A DNA stretch of 64,000 bases from Chersky-840 sp963838775. GTDB taxonomy: Bacteria > Actinomycetota > Acidimicrobiia > Acidimicrobiales > UBA8190. Under the pieces are notes generated by a model. That model made no database searches. It saw nothing but the letters and a program-made list of their open reading frames with translations, and was not told the origin of the DNA. Positions 62,572 through 64,000 of the stretch are shown here, piece by piece (within the stretch, counting starts at the first letter, position 1; each line of letters begins with the position of its first letter). Location of the stretch: positions 62,001 through 126,000 of the forward strand of contig CAWISP010000039.1 of assembly GCA_963838775.1 (NCBI GenBank), given 5' to 3'. The translations under genes were made by a program, and so were the position numbers.

Positions 62572-63093
62572 ATGAGCGACCGAAAGCCGCCGCTGCCGCC
62601 GGTCGAGGTCCGCACCAGCCCGCGCCGCCGCAAGACCGCCAGCGGCTTCTGGCAGGACGGCCGGGTCGTCATTCTCGTCCCGGCCCGGCTCAGCAAGGCC
62701 GACCGGGTGGAGCTCGTCGAGGGCCTCGTCCAGCGTGTCCTGGCCCAGCGCCCCAACGTCACCACCTCGGACCGCGACCTCGAGCGCCGGGCCAACCAGC
62801 TCGCCGACGAGTACCTCGGCGGCGTCCGGGCCACGTCGATCCGCTGGGTCGGCAACCAGCAGCACCGGTGGGGCAGCTGCACGTCGCGGACCGGCGATAT
62901 CCGCATCTCCGACCGTCTGCGCTACGTCCCCGGCTGGGTGCTCGACGCCGTCCTGGTGCACGAGTTCGCCCACCTCATCGAGCCCACGCACTCGGCCCGA
63001 TTCCGTCGGCTCGCCAACCGCTATGCCCGGACCGACGAGGCCGACACCTTTCTGGCCGGCTACACCCTGGGCCAGGAGACCGCCTCGGCGTAA
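62572..63093 (+). CDS. YgjP-like zinc metallopeptidase (DUF45/M48-related)
   Basis: A 173-residue protein. The zinc motif HEFAH is in LVHEFAHLIEPTHSARF, with the third His in PTHS. The upstream RWVGNQQHRWGSCTSRTGDI is typical of YgjP (R-W-G-S-C). The N terminus is proline-rich and basic. GGAGG lies before the ATG. Family members are thought to be small intracellular or processing peptidases; actinobacterial copies are shorter than the E. coli form. It stands alone between the membrane protein and the acyl-CoA dehydrogenase, convergent with the latter. Confidence 0.9.
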   Translation: MSDRKPPLPPVEVRTSPRRRKTASGFWQDGRVVILVPARLSKADRVELVEGLVQRVLAQRPNVTTSDRDLERRANQLADEYLGGVRATSIRWVGNQQHRWGSCTSRTGDIRISDRLRYVPGWVLDAVLVHEFAHLIEPTHSARFRRLANRYARTDEADTFLAGYTLGQETASA

Positions 63094-63151
63094 CGGCTTG
63101 ACCCCGGAAGGCGGCCCCCCGCCGGGGACGCGCCCGTGATGGTCAGGCGCG

Positions 63152-64000
63152 TCAGGCGCGCCCGTCGAGCACGGCCGCGGCCACGAGTTCCTCGAGGTAG
63201 CGGGTGTCCCACCACGACAGCTGCAGCTGCTTGGCCCGGCGGAAGAAGAGCTGGATGTCGAAGTCGACGGTGAAGCCGATGCCTCCGAACACCTGCTGGG
63301 CCATGGCCGTCACGTCGCGGTAGGTGCGGCACGCGAACAGCTTCGCCATGGGGGCCAGCTTGTCGACGGGCCGGCCCTCGGATCGGGCCCAGGCGGCTTC
63401 GTGGACGAGGGTGGTCCCCCCGTCGACGGCCGTGACGGCGTCGGCGAGGTAGTGGGCGATGGCCTGGAAGGCCCCCAGGGGCTTATCGAACTGCTCGCGG
63501 TCCTTGGCGTATTGCACGGTGATGTCGAGGGCCTGTTGCGCACCACCCACGGCCTGCGCGGCGAGGAGGATGCACCCGTCGTGCATCACCGCGTCCCACG
63601 TCGCCCATCCCGTGCCCGGCGCGCCGATGCGGGCCCCGGCGTCCACGCGCACATTGTCGAAGTTCACCTGGAATTGGGTGTCGGACGCCACGGTCAGCTG
63701 CTGGTGCAGGGTCACCCCCGCCGAGGCCGGGTCCACGAGGAAGAGGTCGACGTCGAGGGGGACGTCGCCGGTGCGGGCCAGGACCACGAACGACGACGCC
63801 GAGGAGGCGAAGGGGACGTGGCGCTTGCTCCCCGTCAGACGGAAGCCGTCCCCGTCGGGCTCGGCCCGCATCTGGATGCCCGTCGGCCCGCAGCTGTTCT
63901 CGGGCTCGAACCAGACGGGGGTGACGATGGCCTCGCCGGTGGCGATGGGTCCCAGCCATCGAGCCCGCTGCTCCGACGAGCCCGCCGAGGCCAGGGCACC
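63152..64000 (-). CDS. Acyl-CoA dehydrogenase, C-terminal part (5' end outside the window)
   Basis: The reading frame enters from the right edge and stops at 63152, giving 282 residues of an acyl-CoA dehydrogenase. The middle beta domain is present: ENSCGPTGIQMRAEPDGDGF, KRHVPFASSASSFVVLARTG and FDNVRVDAGARIGAPGTGWA. The C-terminal helical domain follows: QYAKDREQFDKPLGAFQAIA and the QQVFGGIGFTVDFDIQLFF block that contacts FAD and the partner subunit. The catalytic base cannot be fixed without the full sequence. It belongs to beta-oxidation of fatty acids, steroid side chains or branched acids. No neighbour is visible beyond the edge. Confidence 0.93.
   Translation of the reverse strand, partial: GALASAGSSEQRARWLGPIATGEAIVTPVWFEPENSCGPTGIQMRAEPDGDGFRLTGSKRHVPFASSASSFVVLARTGDVPLDVDLFLVDPASAGVTLHQQLTVASDTQFQVNFDNVRVDAGARIGAPGTGWATWDAVMHDGCILLAAQAVGGAQQALDITVQYAKDREQFDKPLGAFQAIAHYLADAVTAVDGGTTLVHEAAWARSEGRPVDKLAPMAKLFACRTYRDVTAMAQQVFGGIGFTVDFDIQLFFRRAKQLQLSWWDTRYLEELVAAAVLDGRA

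Overview
The window is GC-rich bacterial DNA with frequent GTG starts and many overlapping ATGA/GTGA gene junctions. The gene content points to the Actinomycetota: an F420/PPOX-type protein, two DinB/mycothiol-dependent maleylpyruvate-isomerase-like proteins, a fused Ada-AlkA alkylation-repair protein and a P450-centred catabolic cluster. Secreted proteins with GYWLVASDGGVF-type repeats, IPT/TIG repeats and neocarzinostatin/Ig-like folds suggest an environmental Acidimicrobiia-like lineage. That class assignment is inference. No rRNA gene or CRISPR array was seen.

Layout. 1-10.4 kb: a membrane transglutaminase, then a co-directional run of P450, PPOX-fold protein, SDR, DapB-like dehydrogenase, and two paralogous beta-rich proteins flanking an APH-like kinase; it looks like a catabolic cluster for a hydrophobic substrate. 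10.9-14.3 kb: an ABC ATPase and FtsX/MacB-like permease, each broken by one frameshift. 14.3-25.7 kb: cupin, divergent VOC proteins, a small LPxTG protein, a secreted repeat protein divergent from a GH18 protein, acyl-CoA ligase and enoyl-CoA hydratase, an MPI-fold protein, and the alkA-ogt repair pair. 26.4-31.7 kb: a frameshift-rich stretch with a methyltransferase, an IS110 remnant, an ECF sigma and anti-sigma-like pair, an IPT/TIG protein and a lipoprotein. 31.7-35.6 kb: a TetR-oxidoreductase operon with a likely operator, a kinase-acetyltransferase pair and two coupled VOC genes. 35.6-41.5 kb: gamma-glutamyltransferase, GH26-like glycosidase, aldo/keto reductase and a second IPT/TIG protein, all frameshifted. 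41.5-43.6 kb: metallo-beta-lactamase-fold protein, SRPBCC protein and a TetR regulator.

43.66-54.15 kb is an accessory region that starts at tRNA-Arg(CCT). It holds a tyrosine recombinase, an IS3-family element with recognisable terminal inverted repeats, a DUF2971-like protein, a PPK2 kinase, a PPOX protein and a series of small genes of unknown function, some only 58-90 codons long. 54.2-64 kb returns to ordinary chromosome: a secreted Ig-like protein, an MPI-fold protein, a MarR-FMN reductase divergent pair with a perfect palindrome, a zinc alcohol dehydrogenase coupled to a VOC protein, a DHA2 transporter, a small membrane protein, a YgjP-like metallopeptidase and a partial acyl-CoA dehydrogenase.

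Broken reading frames are strongly clustered (11-14, 26-32, 35.6-41.6 and 43.8-47.9 kb), while the rest of the window has none. Protein similarity resumes at once after most breaks. That pattern fits local sequence-quality problems at least as well as true gene decay, so the pseudogene labels here mean 'frame broken as read'.
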